A stretch of 52,104 bases of DNA from Phragmitibacter sp. (lineage in GTDB: Bacteria > Verrucomicrobiota > Verrucomicrobiia > Verrucomicrobiales > Verrucomicrobiaceae): NCBI GenBank assembly GCA_025361865.1, contig JANYJH010000024.1, positions 1 through 52,104 of the forward strand, read 5' to 3'. Shown here piece by piece: positions 40,811 to 50,518 of the stretch. Below the pieces are notes generated by a model, which ran no database searches, was not told the DNA's origin, and worked only from the letters and a program-made list of their open reading frames with translations. Position 1 is the stretch's first letter; the number at the start of each line of letters is the position of its first letter. A program made the translations under genes and the position numbers.

Positions 40811-42235
40811 ATGGAAATTTCCATTCCTAAACCCACTATCTCAACTTCATCTCTCTGGCAGCGTGGTCTGGCACTGGTGCGGGAGAAATGTTCGGGCACG
40901 GCGCTGGGGGCCATGCTTTCAGGGTTTATGACCGTCGCAGCCCTGACGCTGCTAGCGAAGGCCGTCTCCTTCTTCAAAGACGCGACGGTCGCCCATCACT
41001 TCGGAACAAGGGACACGCTGGATGCCTTCGTGCTCGCTTTCTCGTTTCTCACGTTTCTCGCTTCCGTGCTTGGAGGCGGCTTGCCTGAAGCCTTTCTGCC
41101 TGCGTTCTCTGAAGTCCGTCACCGACGCAGCATCCACCGGGCGCAGCGGCTCGGTGTGCAGTCCGCTTTCAGCCACGGCCTTAGCCTAATCGCCGTCGCC
41201 TTGATCATCTACCTCGCCGCGCCGGGCATCGTCTCGCTGACAGGCAGCGGGTTCGCCCCTGAAAAGCGCGCGTTGTCCATCCACAGCCTGCGACTCCTCC
41301 TTCCCTTTTTCATGTGCTATGGGATGACGCTGCATTTCGCCATCTGGCTGCGAGCGGAGAAAGCCTTTGCCTTGGCCGCGTCAGCCCCCTTGCTGCCGCC
41401 GTTGATCATCATGCTGAGCCTCATTTTTGCAGGAGGCCAAGCCAATATCTACACGCTCATTACAGGCACTTTGATCGGCACTTCGCTGCAAGTCCTCGTG
41501 CTCGGCATCGCCGTAAGCCGTCGTCTTCCCCGTAGTTTGCCGTGGCTTTTCCGATGCGCAAAACTCTGGGAGCCGCAGAACCGCGTGGTTCTGGGCAATG
41601 CGCTTCCCTACATGCTGGCGGGCGTGATTCTGGGCAGCTCGACCGTCGTTGACCAAGCGATGGCCGCTTGGCTCCAACCGGGCAGCGTCGCCGTCTTGAA
41701 CTACTCGGATAAGGTATGCAGCATCGTCTTGGCCCTCACCGCATCGGCGGCCAGCGAGGCCCTATTCCCTTACTTCGCCGATGCCGTGGCCCGCAAAGAA
41801 TGGCTCCTGCTGAAGAAGCATCTGCTGCAAATCACAGGCATGATTCTCTGCTTCGCGGTGCCAATGGCCATCATCATGGGAGTGTTCGCGCCGGACATCG
41901 TGCGCCTCCTCTTCGAGCGCGGCAGTTTTGGTCCTGACGACACCGCGCGCGTGGCCACGGTGCTGCGCTGTGCAGCCTTACAAATCCCCTTCTACATCGC
42001 TGGCACCCTCGCTTCTCGGGTCGCTGTTTCACTGCAAGCCACGCGCTTCATGCTCATCGCATCCGTGGTCGGACTGACGGCGAACATCGGCTTCAATGCC
42101 TGGTTCATGCACTACCTCGGCGTCGCGGGCATCGCCTTATCCACCGCAGCCGTGCATCTGCTTTCGGCGACCGCGCTCTACGTTTTCATCTTCCGTGGCA
42201 TCGCCCGCCGGGTCCGTTCGGAGACCGCTCAATAA
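40811..42235 (+). CDS. MurJ/Wzx-type lipid-linked oligosaccharide flippase
   Basis: The 474-aa membrane protein starts at the ATG at 40811 (MEISIPKPT); an in-frame ATG at 40733 would add 26 hydrophilic residues. It has about 14 hydrophobic segments and the MurJ/MviN-like stretches LLAKAVSFFKDATVAHHFGT and LASVLGGGLPEAFLPAFSE. In this locus it probably flips the undecaprenyl-linked repeat unit rather than lipid II. It lies 9 bp before the O-antigen ligase-like gene. The toxin-antitoxin pair separates it from the priming transferase. Confidence 0.85.
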   Translation: MEISIPKPTISTSSLWQRGLALVREKCSGTALGAMLSGFMTVAALTLLAKAVSFFKDATVAHHFGTRDTLDAFVLAFSFLTFLASVLGGGLPEAFLPAFSEVRHRRSIHRAQRLGVQSAFSHGLSLIAVALIIYLAAPGIVSLTGSGFAPEKRALSIHSLRLLLPFFMCYGMTLHFAIWLRAEKAFALAASAPLLPPLIIMLSLIFAGGQANIYTLITGTLIGTSLQVLVLGIAVSRRLPRSLPWLFRCAKLWEPQNRVVLGNALPYMLAGVILGSSTVVDQAMAAWLQPGSVAVLNYSDKVCSIVLALTASAASEALFPYFADAVARKEWLLLKKHLLQITGMILCFAVPMAIIMGVFAPDIVRLLFERGSFGPDDTARVATVLRCAALQIPFYIAGTLASRVAVSLQATRFMLIASVVGLTANIGFNAWFMHYLGVAGIALSTAAVHLLSATALYVFIFRGIARRVRSETAQ

Positions 42236-42244
42236 TTCGTCATC

Positions 42245-43498
42245 ATGCTCACCATCCCTTTATCCTTAGCCGTGCCTGGACCGCGTGAACTCGCGGCCAA
42301 GGCTCTGCAATGGACGACGATGGCCATCGCCTTACTGCTGCTCGTTCCGATGATGAGTGAGGCCATGCCGCGACTCTTTGAGCAAGGCTCGCTCCCCTTC
42401 AAGCCACGCGATTATAAGATCGGCTTATCGTTGATCGGCCTCGTGCTAGTCATCATCAATCGACCCGCCATCTGCCTGCCCGCGCTGCTTCTGCTTTTGA
42501 TCCCCATCATTCGGTTGGCCGATGCCGCGATTCTTGAGCGCTTTTCGGTTCAGAGCGTCATGGGCGATCACGCGAACTACGTGATGAGCCGCGCCTCAGA
42601 TCTGCTCGTGACCATCGTCGGCGTGGGCCTGCTCTTCACTCAACACGGCTACCGGATCGCCGTGTGGGTCGCAGTAGGAACGATCTTCGTCGTGACTGGT
42701 TCCACCATCTATGAATGGAGCGGCCATGCGCAATGGACCGCTGTTCCGGGTCGCGCCTCGGGCTTCCTCGTGGACCCGAATGCACCCGGCATCGTGCTCG
42801 GTTTGTTTCTTGGAATCGTGCTGACCTTGAACAAATCGTTCTGGTGGAACGTCGCGCTCATCATCGTGTCCTGGGTCGGCATCGCTCTGACGTTGAGCCG
42901 CAGTGGGATGATCGGTCTCGCCTTGATCGTCGTCGTGTATCTCATCGCGAATTTACGGAAACGCGGTGGGGCCTTGATCCTCATCATCGCCGCTTGCGCG
43001 CCGCTCGCCATCGCAGGGGTAGCCTTCCTGACGGCTTCAACCGAGCGCCAAGGCGTGGTGAAAGATGAGAACGCCACGAGGCGCGTTCAGGCCATCTATG
43101 AGCTGGACTTTGCGAAGCTCTGGAGCGGCGAACGTGCGAAGGATCTATCAGATGGTTGGGAGGCCGTGATGAAGAAGCCGATGCTCGGTCATGGCACCGG
43201 ATCAGGCACGTTCTGGTGGCAGCCGCACAATGAATTCGTGACTCTGTGGGTGGAGCTTGGCGTGGCGGGACCGTTGCTATTTTTCGGGCTTCTGATGATG
43301 CTCATCATCGGCGTTGCCAGGTCGAGATTTAGGGGCTTCTACGGCATCGTGCCAGTGTTGTTTTACATCCCCTTCAGCCAAGTCATGATCGAGTGGCCGA
43401 GCTACTGGTTCGCCGCTGCGGTGGTCGCTTGTGTGACTTCGCCAAAACGCTACGCGCTCGGTTTGCGCTCATCAGCAGCCCTTCATCACGATGCGTAA
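42245..43498 (+). CDS. O-antigen ligase/polymerase-like membrane protein
   Basis: The 417-aa membrane protein has about ten hydrophobic segments and the Wzy_C/WaaL signature region (VGIALTLSRSGMIGLALIVV and KPMLGHGTGSGTFWWQPHNE). It is probably the polymerase (Wzy) of the exopolysaccharide, or a ligase that joins the chain to another lipid. It follows the flippase by 9 bp, and its end overlaps the next glycosyltransferase gene by 8 bp. Wzy versus ligase cannot be told from sequence alone. Confidence 0.8.
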   Translation: MLTIPLSLAVPGPRELAAKALQWTTMAIALLLLVPMMSEAMPRLFEQGSLPFKPRDYKIGLSLIGLVLVIINRPAICLPALLLLLIPIIRLADAAILERFSVQSVMGDHANYVMSRASDLLVTIVGVGLLFTQHGYRIAVWVAVGTIFVVTGSTIYEWSGHAQWTAVPGRASGFLVDPNAPGIVLGLFLGIVLTLNKSFWWNVALIIVSWVGIALTLSRSGMIGLALIVVVYLIANLRKRGGALILIIAACAPLAIAGVAFLTASTERQGVVKDENATRRVQAIYELDFAKLWSGERAKDLSDGWEAVMKKPMLGHGTGSGTFWWQPHNEFVTLWVELGVAGPLLFFGLLMMLIIGVARSRFRGFYGIVPVLFYIPFSQVMIEWPSYWFAAAVVACVTSPKRYALGLRSSAALHHDA

Positions 43499-44585
43499 GA
43501 TGGCCCAAATCGCTTACAGCGGACCTAGCGGTGCCGCTGACCTTTGCGTGACGCTGGCACTGGCCGGACAAAAGGCGGGCACACCGCAAACCATCGCCTT
43601 CTGGGGAATCGAAACCCCACCCGCAGATCGCTTGAAACGCTGCGCTGAGGGAGGCTTGGAAGTTGCCGTCTTCGATAAGAAAATCGGCACGGATGCCGCT
43701 GGCCAAAAGGGACTCCGCGAGTGGGCCGCACAGCTCGATGTGGACGCGATCATCATCCATTACCCTGCGGCGATGATGGCGTTACGCGGTGCTTTTAAAG
43801 GCCGACGCAAGCCGCGCCTGATCCTCGTGGAGCACAATGCGAACTCCCAGAAGCGTGTTCATCATTGGCTGCTCAGCGCGCTCGCCTTCTGGCTTTGCGA
43901 CGGCATCGTTTATCTCACCGAGAACTATCGCGATCAAGTAGCGCGCCGCCTTGGCCCACTCTTCCGAAGCCAGAAAACGCGGGTCATCGCGAACGGCCTC
44001 GATCTCGCGCTCTATGAATCACTGACCGTCGGTTCAAGCACTCAAGATGCCTTCATTATTGGCATGTCGGGGCGCATGGTTCCGGTGAAGGATTACAGCA
44101 CGCTCATGGAGGCCCTCGCCTTGCTGCCTGCGGATTCATTCATGCAGCTCGAATTCGCGGGCGATGGTCCGATGCGAGCTGAACTGGAGGCGAAGGCGCA
44201 GGCTTTGGGCATCGGCGACCGCGTGAAATTCCTGGGCAATCTGCCGCATCAGAAACTCATCGAACGCATGTGGACCTGGGACGCTTTTGCGCTCTCTACG
44301 CAAGGTGAGACACAGAGCCTCGCGATCATGGAAGCGATGGCTAGCGGCCTTCCCTGCATCTCCACAGAGGCTCCCGGAATCAAGGAAATGATCACCAACG
44401 GCGTAACAGGTTTGCTCGTTCCGGTGGGAGATGCGGCGCGGCTGGCCACAGTGCTTCAACAGCTCTGTGACGATCCCTTGTTGGCTTCACGACTCGCCGC
44501 CGCTGGACTGGCTCAAGCCAAATCCATCTATTCTTCAGAAAGAATGCGACGTGATTATTATGATTATATTGCTAATTTAATATAA
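43491..44585 (+). CDS. Family 4 glycosyltransferase
   Basis: The 364-aa GT-B enzyme has the C-terminal donor-binding helix with the E-x7-E motif in ETQSLAIMEAMASGLPCIST and IIGMSGRMVPVKDYSTLMEA at the start of the C-domain. It adds a sugar to the growing repeat unit; donor and acceptor are unknown. Its start overlaps the polymerase gene by 8 bp. The last 15 codons are unusually A/T-rich (YYDYIANLI), and a TATAAT box follows across its stop, so the next gene may have its own promoter. Confidence 0.88.
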   Translation: MRKMAQIAYSGPSGAADLCVTLALAGQKAGTPQTIAFWGIETPPADRLKRCAEGGLEVAVFDKKIGTDAAGQKGLREWAAQLDVDAIIIHYPAAMMALRGAFKGRRKPRLILVEHNANSQKRVHHWLLSALAFWLCDGIVYLTENYRDQVARRLGPLFRSQKTRVIANGLDLALYESLTVGSSTQDAFIIGMSGRMVPVKDYSTLMEALALLPADSFMQLEFAGDGPMRAELEAKAQALGIGDRVKFLGNLPHQKLIERMWTWDAFALSTQGETQSLAIMEAMASGLPCISTEAPGIKEMITNGVTGLLVPVGDAARLATVLQQLCDDPLLASRLAAAGLAQAKSIYSSERMRRDYYDYIANLI

Positions 44586-44587
44586 TT
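44559..44587 (+). promoter_or_regulatory. Possible internal promoter before the deacetylase gene
   Basis: A perfect TATAAT (44582-44587) lies across the stop of the GT4 gene, with a poor -35 (TTATGA, 44559-44564) at 17 bases. The transcript would start near 44594, 13 bases before the ATG at 44607. Confidence 0.35.
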
Positions 44588-44606
44588 ATGGTAATTTTAG
44601 ATAGCA

Positions 44607-45677
44607 ATGCCTGCTATCTATCAACTCCGCAAGTTAGCTTCCTTTCTTTTTGTCTGTTCTGGGTTCTCCAAACTAGCCAAAATGCGTCGGCATGGTCAGC
44701 CCTGCATCCTCATGTTTCATGGCGTGCGCGCGGATGGGGATATGGGTCTGCTGGACAGCGGCTTGCACATTGAACACCGCGTCTTCCGCAACGTCTGCGC
44801 CTACCTTGCGCAGCACTTCAATGTGGTGCCGCTTTCCGAGATCATCGACTCCTTGAAAACGGGTCATAAGCTGCCCGAATGCAGCGTCGCCTTGACCTTC
44901 GATGATGGCTATGCCTCGAACTATCATCTGGCCTTTCCCGTCCTGAAACAGTTCGGCCTACACGCCACCATTTTCCCAGCGACGGGCTTCCTTGATCAAA
45001 CCGAGATGCCGTGGTTTCTGCGTCTCGAATATGCTGTGGCTAAGAGCCCGCGCACGGCCATAAAAATCTCTCACGATGGCCGTCCGCATACGATGCATTT
45101 CAACACGATGCAGGAGCGCGCGAAGTCCCTGGCCGTCTTGCAGGAACGCTTAAAAGCACTGCCTCAGGAGAAGATCATCCCGGAGATGAATCGCCTCGAA
45201 GAAGAGCTGGAATGCGGCCTTCCCGCCGCAGAGGAGCTTCCTGACATCTTCCGCCCCATGAGCTGGGATCAGGCGCGGGAACTGCATCACAGCGGGCATG
45301 TTGAACTGGGCGGCCATACGCATCGGCATCTGATTCTCGGGCATTGTCGCAAAGAGACGGCCCAACAGGAAATCACTGAATGTCGGGATCGGCTCACCGC
45401 AGAGATCGGAGTCGCGCCGAGGCTTTTCGCTTACCCAAACGGACAAGTCGGCGATCACACCCCTGACACCGCTGATTTGCTGGAAGCAGCAGGCTTCACC
45501 GCAGCCGTGACCACCTCCGCCGGAGCCGTGCGCAAGGACGCGAATCTCTTCACCCTACCGCGCTATGGATCACCGCTTTCGCAGTTCCACGCGGAGGCCG
45601 TGGTGACGGGTTCCTTTGAGACGATCAAAGAGATTCGTAACGCCCCTTTCAGCTTCCTCTTCGCCCCCGCCACATGA
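44607..45677 (+). CDS. Polysaccharide deacetylase (NodB homology)
   Basis: The 356-aa protein has the NodB-type motif TFDDGY (97-102) and His237-Thr-His-Arg-His241 in GGHTHRHLIL, the metal ligands of carbohydrate esterase family 4. It should remove acetyl groups from N-acetylated sugars of the polymer. A hydrophobic stretch at 11-20 is not a clean signal peptide, so it may be membrane-associated. Its end overlaps the start of the next GT4 gene by 4 bp. The start at residue 26 (MRRHGQPC) is an alternative. Confidence 0.88.
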   Translation: MPAIYQLRKLASFLFVCSGFSKLAKMRRHGQPCILMFHGVRADGDMGLLDSGLHIEHRVFRNVCAYLAQHFNVVPLSEIIDSLKTGHKLPECSVALTFDDGYASNYHLAFPVLKQFGLHATIFPATGFLDQTEMPWFLRLEYAVAKSPRTAIKISHDGRPHTMHFNTMQERAKSLAVLQERLKALPQEKIIPEMNRLEEELECGLPAAEELPDIFRPMSWDQARELHHSGHVELGGHTHRHLILGHCRKETAQQEITECRDRLTAEIGVAPRLFAYPNGQVGDHTPDTADLLEAAGFTAAVTTSAGAVRKDANLFTLPRYGSPLSQFHAEAVVTGSFETIKEIRNAPFSFLFAPAT

Positions 45678-46870
45678 GCAGACGCACCTCCAACTCCAGC
45701 GGCGGCACCGTGCTGCACTTCGCACCGAACATCATCGGCGGCGGTGCCGAGACGATGATGCGGAACCTCATTGAGGCCATGCACGGCGGGCCATGGCGCA
45801 CCGTGATGGTGGCGCTTTCCTCTCAATATGCCGGCCCTGAACGGGAACGCCTGCAAGGGCTCGTAGATGCTTATTACGAACTTAATTCCTTCGCCTTCAT
45901 GCGGCCCAGCGTTTGGCTGGCCTTGCGTGACATTATGCGTGAGGAGCAGCCTGATGTGGTGCAGACGTGGATGCACCGCGCAGACATCGTAGGTGGTTTA
46001 GTGGCCCGCTCTCTCGGGATCAAACACATCGTCTGGGGCATTCACAGTCGCGGCATTTTCCGTTCACCGGGAGAGAGCAATCTCAAGCTCGCGCTCTATC
46101 AACAAGCCATGCGCGCGGCCTCTCACGCCGTGCCGCAACTCATCGTTTCCTGCTCGACGACCGCCATTCAGGATCACTGCGAAATGGGCTATCCCGAGTC
46201 CAAAATGAAATGGATTCCCAATGGCATCAGCACGGAGCGCTTCGTGCCAGATGCGGCGGCTGGCAAGGCCGTGCGAGCGGAGCTGGGCATCCCTGCGGAT
46301 GCGCCCGTCATCGGCTTCATGGGTCGCTTCCATCCGGTCAAAGATTTGCCATTGTTCCTGGAAGCTGTCGCGCTTCATCAGGCCCGTCATCCAGACACGC
46401 ACTTCATTCTCTGCGGTGGGCACGAAGACCATCTGGAGCCACGAGCCTATGCGCTATGGGAAGCTCTGCCACTGCGTCATCAGGTTCATTGTGTGGAGTT
46501 CCGAAGTGATGCTGAACGGCTCTACAACGCCTTCTCCCTGCTCTCTCTTTGCTCGCAATCAGAAGCGCTGCCGATGGTCCTTCTGGAAGCGATGGCCTGC
46601 GGCGTTCCCTGCGTCACGACTGATGTGGGAGACTGCGCCAGCGTGATCGGTAAGAGCGGTTTCGTCGCGGCACCAAACAATCCTGAAGCCCTCGCGAAGG
46701 CTTGGGAAAAGGTGCTGGAGCAATCACCTGACGCCTATCACGAGATGTCCGTCCTCGCCCGTGATCGGGTGGAATCCCACTTCAGCATCCACAGCGTCGC
46801 TGAGCAATACGAAGCCACCTACCGCAGCCTCATCAAGCCCTCAGCCCACCTTCTCCCAGCCCTCGCATGA
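45674..46870 (+). CDS. Family 4 glycosyltransferase
   Basis: The 398-aa GT-B enzyme opens with LHFAPNIIGGGAETMMRNLI (N-domain glycine loop). In the C-domain it has GFMGRFHPVKDLPLFLEA and the E-x7-E motif in EALPMVLLEAMACGVPCVTT. It is closely similar in layout to the following GT4 gene at 46867 (both have GGAETMM near the start, VQTWM.HAD and DVGD), so the two probably arose by duplication and may add consecutive sugars. Both ends overlap neighbours by 4 bp (ATGA). Confidence 0.88.
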   Translation: MSRRTSNSSGGTVLHFAPNIIGGGAETMMRNLIEAMHGGPWRTVMVALSSQYAGPERERLQGLVDAYYELNSFAFMRPSVWLALRDIMREEQPDVVQTWMHRADIVGGLVARSLGIKHIVWGIHSRGIFRSPGESNLKLALYQQAMRAASHAVPQLIVSCSTTAIQDHCEMGYPESKMKWIPNGISTERFVPDAAAGKAVRAELGIPADAPVIGFMGRFHPVKDLPLFLEAVALHQARHPDTHFILCGGHEDHLEPRAYALWEALPLRHQVHCVEFRSDAERLYNAFSLLSLCSQSEALPMVLLEAMACGVPCVTTDVGDCASVIGKSGFVAAPNNPEALAKAWEKVLEQSPDAYHEMSVLARDRVESHFSIHSVAEQYEATYRSLIKPSAHLLPALA

Positions 46871-48060
46871 GTGAACCCGTGACCATTTTTCATGTCATCA
46901 CGAGCCTCAATCTCGGAGGCGCGGAAACCATGATGTGCCAGCTTCTGGAGCACACAGATCGCTCACGTTTCACGCCCGTCGTCGTTTCACTGCGCCCCGC
47001 TTCGGCCTTGGCACCGCGCATTGAGAAGGCGGGCATCACCGTTCACAGCCTGGACATGAACTCGCCACTGGCCCTGTTTTCGGGCCTTGCGAAGCTCCGG
47101 CAGCTCATGCGCCAGTATCAGCCAGCACTGGTGCAGACGTGGATGTATCACGCAGACCTGCTCGGCGCGATGGCCGCGAACAGCCTGTCTCCACGGCCTC
47201 CCGTCGTTTGGAATATTCAACATGGCACGATGGACCCGCGCAGCACGAAGCTCCTCAGCCTCTGGCTCTGCCGCTTGCTCGCGCCCGTTTCACGACTCTG
47301 GCCGGACAAGATCGTCGTTTGCTCACGCGCTGCCATCGCGACCCATGCGGAGCTTGGTTATGCCCGCGAGAAGATGATCCACATCCCGAACGGCGCGGAC
47401 GTTGAGCGCTTCAAACCGGACGCTGTGGCACGCCTTGAAATGCGGAAGGAACTCGGTCTGCCAAAGGATGCGCGCGTCATCGGCATGGCCGGACGGAATA
47501 ATCCGCAGAAGGATTACCCGAACTTCTTCGCGGCCATTCGTGAGTTCCAGAAAACGGATCAAAGCACGCACTTCATCGCCTGCGGATCAGGCGTGACTTT
47601 GCATGGTGCGCAGCTCTCCGCGCTTCATGCGCAGTGCCCCAAACCGGAGCTGGTTCACCTGATCGGGCCGCGTCAGGACATGCCGCGCGTCTATACCGCT
47701 TTTGACGTGGCCACGCTCTCTTCCGCTTATGGCGAAGGTTTGCCCGTGACGCTCTGCGAGGCCATCGCGTGCGGCTTGCCGGGCGTCGTGACGGATGTTG
47801 GAGACTCCGCTGATGTGATCGGTAATTGCGGGCAGGTCGTTCCTCCGCGTGACGCTTCCGCTTTGGCCCGAGCATGGCGCTCCGTGCTCGATTCCACGCC
47901 GGATGAAATGGCCGCATTGAAGCAAGCCGCCCGTGAACGTGCGGTCCGCAACTACGCGCTGACGACCATCACCGAACGCTATGAAGCGCTCTACAACGAG
48001 ATCTTAAAGCCACGGCCAATCCCTCAACCCGCAGCTCTCAAACCCTGCCTGCTCGCCTGA
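46867..48060 (+). CDS. Family 4 glycosyltransferase
   Basis: The 397-aa GT-B enzyme resembles the preceding gene: FHVITSLNLGGAETMMCQLL, VQTWMYHADLLGAMAANSL and MAGRNNPQKDYPNFFAAI, then the E-x7-E motif in EGLPVTLCEAIACGLPGVVT. The Pro in GLPGV where the sister has CGVPCV is a small difference of the loop. It starts 4 bp inside the upstream gene, and its TGA shares the A with the next ATG. Donor and acceptor are unknown. Confidence 0.88.
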   Translation: MSEPVTIFHVITSLNLGGAETMMCQLLEHTDRSRFTPVVVSLRPASALAPRIEKAGITVHSLDMNSPLALFSGLAKLRQLMRQYQPALVQTWMYHADLLGAMAANSLSPRPPVVWNIQHGTMDPRSTKLLSLWLCRLLAPVSRLWPDKIVVCSRAAIATHAELGYAREKMIHIPNGADVERFKPDAVARLEMRKELGLPKDARVIGMAGRNNPQKDYPNFFAAIREFQKTDQSTHFIACGSGVTLHGAQLSALHAQCPKPELVHLIGPRQDMPRVYTAFDVATLSSAYGEGLPVTLCEAIACGLPGVVTDVGDSADVIGNCGQVVPPRDASALARAWRSVLDSTPDEMAALKQAARERAVRNYALTTITERYEALYNEILKPRPIPQPAALKPCLLA

Positions 48061-49280
48061 TGAACACCCTCCATCTCAGATCCACAGACTACTTTACCGA
48101 GCACGATGCCTTGGACGTTCCGACGCGCTCTATAACCAGTCCCCTAGTGCTGGACATCGTGCGTGATGAGCCCGGCTTCCATGCGCTGGAACCCGCCTGG
48201 GATAAGCTGCTGGAGACTTGCGCGACCACCGCACCGTTCATGCGCTGGGATTGGGTTAGCCTGTGGTGGGAAGAGAACCGTGAGGACTTCACTCTGGCCA
48301 TCGCGGTGCTGCGGAACTCACGGCATGAACCTGTGGCCATCGCGCCATTTGTGATCGGTCACGACTTGCAGAAAGCGCGCCGACCACTGCGTCAGCTCGC
48401 CTTCATCGGCGGCATAGGCCAGATCAAATTACAGCGCTTTGATTTCCTCGTTCCTCAAGGGCTTGAGGAACACTTCACGCCTCTGCTTTGTGAAGCCTTC
48501 CGTGAGCTTCGGCCTCAATGGGACACTGTGCGCCTGACCTGCATTCCTGAGGAGTCGCCGAACCTTCCGATCATTCACGAGGCGCTAAAGAAATGCGGGG
48601 TGGGTGCTGCGATATTCAATCGGCTTGAGTCGCGCTGCATTGCTCCTCTGCCCGTGAATTGGGAAGGCTACGAGAACCTGCATTCCAAGAACTGGCGGAG
48701 CAAGATACGCCGCCGATGGAAAGCCATGTCCAACGGCCATGAGGCCCGCACGTTGCTAGGTGGTCAGGACAAGCCCGCCGCTGAATCCATGAAGATGCTG
48801 GCCACACTGCACGCGAACCGTTGGCCAGTAGGAGTCAGTGAATTCCTTCACGAACGCGCCCAGCGTTTTCATCTTAAGCTCGCTGAGCGTTGGCTGCCTG
48901 ATGGTCGCGCCATCCTGCCTTACATCGAGATCGACGGCCAGCCCGCAGGCGTGATGTATGGCTTCCACGAGGGCGATTCCTTCTACCAATATCAGATGGG
49001 CTGGGACCCAGCGTTCACGAAAATCAGCATGGGGAAACTGGCCATGATGTGGTGCGTCCAGTCCGCCATGAAGCTCGGCGTCGTGACCTATGACATGCTG
49101 CCCGGCGACTTCGCTTACAAGGCCCAATGGTGCAATGCGATCCGCTACACCGTGGACGTGGAAACCTTCCATCCGTTCAGCCCGGCGGCCCTGATCTTCC
49201 GCACGCTGCGGCAACTCAAGCGCCTGACCACACGCGAGAAATCCGAAGCCGTATCAACCCCTGACGAATCCGAATCATGA
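48060..49280 (+). CDS. CelD/BcsL-type GNAT acyltransferase
   Basis: The 406-aa protein has the two-lobed GNAT layout of CelD-like enzymes. The first lobe includes FHALEPAWDKLLETCATTAP and PFMRWDWVSLWWEE; the second has NWRSKIRRRWKAMSNG, LPYIEIDGQPAGVMYGF and MGWDPAFTKISMGKLAMM. It probably transfers an acyl group (acetyl or similar) to the repeat unit or to a nucleotide sugar amine. It sits between two glycosyltransferases with start and stop shared with them by 1-4 bases, so it is part of the same operon. The exact acceptor is unknown. Confidence 0.82.
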   Translation: MNTLHLRSTDYFTEHDALDVPTRSITSPLVLDIVRDEPGFHALEPAWDKLLETCATTAPFMRWDWVSLWWEENREDFTLAIAVLRNSRHEPVAIAPFVIGHDLQKARRPLRQLAFIGGIGQIKLQRFDFLVPQGLEEHFTPLLCEAFRELRPQWDTVRLTCIPEESPNLPIIHEALKKCGVGAAIFNRLESRCIAPLPVNWEGYENLHSKNWRSKIRRRWKAMSNGHEARTLLGGQDKPAAESMKMLATLHANRWPVGVSEFLHERAQRFHLKLAERWLPDGRAILPYIEIDGQPAGVMYGFHEGDSFYQYQMGWDPAFTKISMGKLAMMWCVQSAMKLGVVTYDMLPGDFAYKAQWCNAIRYTVDVETFHPFSPAALIFRTLRQLKRLTTREKSEAVSTPDESES

Positions 49281-50518
49281 AAGTCGTCGTCCTCACCGCA
49301 GACGCCAACACCCTCGTTTACCATCGCGGAGATCTCATTCGTGATCTCGCCGCGCGTGGTTGTGAAGTAGTCTCTTCAGCCGCCGAAAATCATCCGCATG
49401 TGCAGGAGTTTTTACGCTCCGTCGGCGGCAGGCATTCGCCCATACGCATGGCCCGTTCAACAGTCAATCTGGCGCGTGATCGCGAGACGTTCCTGGACAT
49501 GTGGCGGCTCTTCAAGCGCGAGAAACCGGACGCGCTCTTCGCTTACACGATCAAATCCGTTTGCTATGGCTGCGTGGTCGCGAAGCTCGCTGGAGTGCCG
49601 CGGATCTATGCCTTGCTGCCCGGTCTGGGCATCACGTTTGTGAAGCAGGAAACGCTTAAGGGCCAGATCGTCAGCCGCATTTCTAAGGCGCTTCATTGGA
49701 TCGCCCTCAAGTGCGCGGACGTGATCTTTGTGCAGAACTCAGACGACCTCGCGCAGCTCCGTGAGGAGCGCCTCGTGCCCGCGAATACGCCCGTTCATGT
49801 GACGGCCGGATCAGGCGTGAATCTCGACGAGTTCCCGCATGAGGAAATGACGGATGATCAAGACCTCGCGGAAGGCCGCGTGCGCTTCGTCTTGGTGAGC
49901 CGACTGCTTCACAGCAAGGGCGTATGCGTCTTTGCGGAGTCAGCGCGACGCTTGAAAGCGAAGTATCCGAAAGCAGAATTTCATCTTGTCGGGCCGTTCG
50001 ATCCTAACCCTGATCGCGTGCCGGAATCGGATGTCGCGAAATGGGTAGAAGAAGGCACGTTGATTCACCACGGAATGGTCAAAGACGTGGGCGCACTGCT
50101 TAAGAAGATGCACGTCTTCGTGCTGCCCACTTGGTATCGCGAAGGTGTTCCTCATGCGACGCTGGAAGCTCTCTCGATGGGCCGCGCGGTCATCACGACC
50201 GACTCCATCGGTGCCCGTGAAACCGTGCAACTAACCTCCAAAGGCCGCGCGCAGAAACGACGCGGTGAATCCGTCATGCAAGGCGTGAACGGCTTCCTCG
50301 TGCAACCGCGCAATTTCGATGCGGCCCATCTGGCGATGGAAGAATGTCTCACCAACCCCGAACGCATCGCATGGATGGGTTTGGCCAGCCGTCAGTTGGC
50401 TGAAAAGGTCTTCGATGTGCGCATCGTGAACTCGACCATTTTGCGCGCCATGAATCTCGGCGAAGGCGTCCGCAGCACACCCACGAGGGTTCATTGGCAG
50501 GAAGCTCTCAGCGTATGA
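49277..50518 (+). CDS. Family 4 glycosyltransferase with an insertion
   Basis: The 413-aa GT-B enzyme opens MKVVVLTADANTLVYHRGDL; the C-domain has VLVSRLLHSKGVCVFAESAR and the E-x7-E motif in EGVPHATLEALSMGRAVITT. The usual RETV-GVNGFLV segment is split by about 16 residues (QLTSKGRAQKRRGESV), a basic insertion not seen in the sister genes. It might alter acceptor or partner binding. It begins 4 bp inside the GNAT gene and ends 4 bp inside the chain-length gene. Confidence 0.86.
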   Translation: MKVVVLTADANTLVYHRGDLIRDLAARGCEVVSSAAENHPHVQEFLRSVGGRHSPIRMARSTVNLARDRETFLDMWRLFKREKPDALFAYTIKSVCYGCVVAKLAGVPRIYALLPGLGITFVKQETLKGQIVSRISKALHWIALKCADVIFVQNSDDLAQLREERLVPANTPVHVTAGSGVNLDEFPHEEMTDDQDLAEGRVRFVLVSRLLHSKGVCVFAESARRLKAKYPKAEFHLVGPFDPNPDRVPESDVAKWVEEGTLIHHGMVKDVGALLKKMHVFVLPTWYREGVPHATLEALSMGRAVITTDSIGARETVQLTSKGRAQKRRGESVMQGVNGFLVQPRNFDAAHLAMEECLTNPERIAWMGLASRQLAEKVFDVRIVNSTILRAMNLGEGVRSTPTRVHWQEALSV

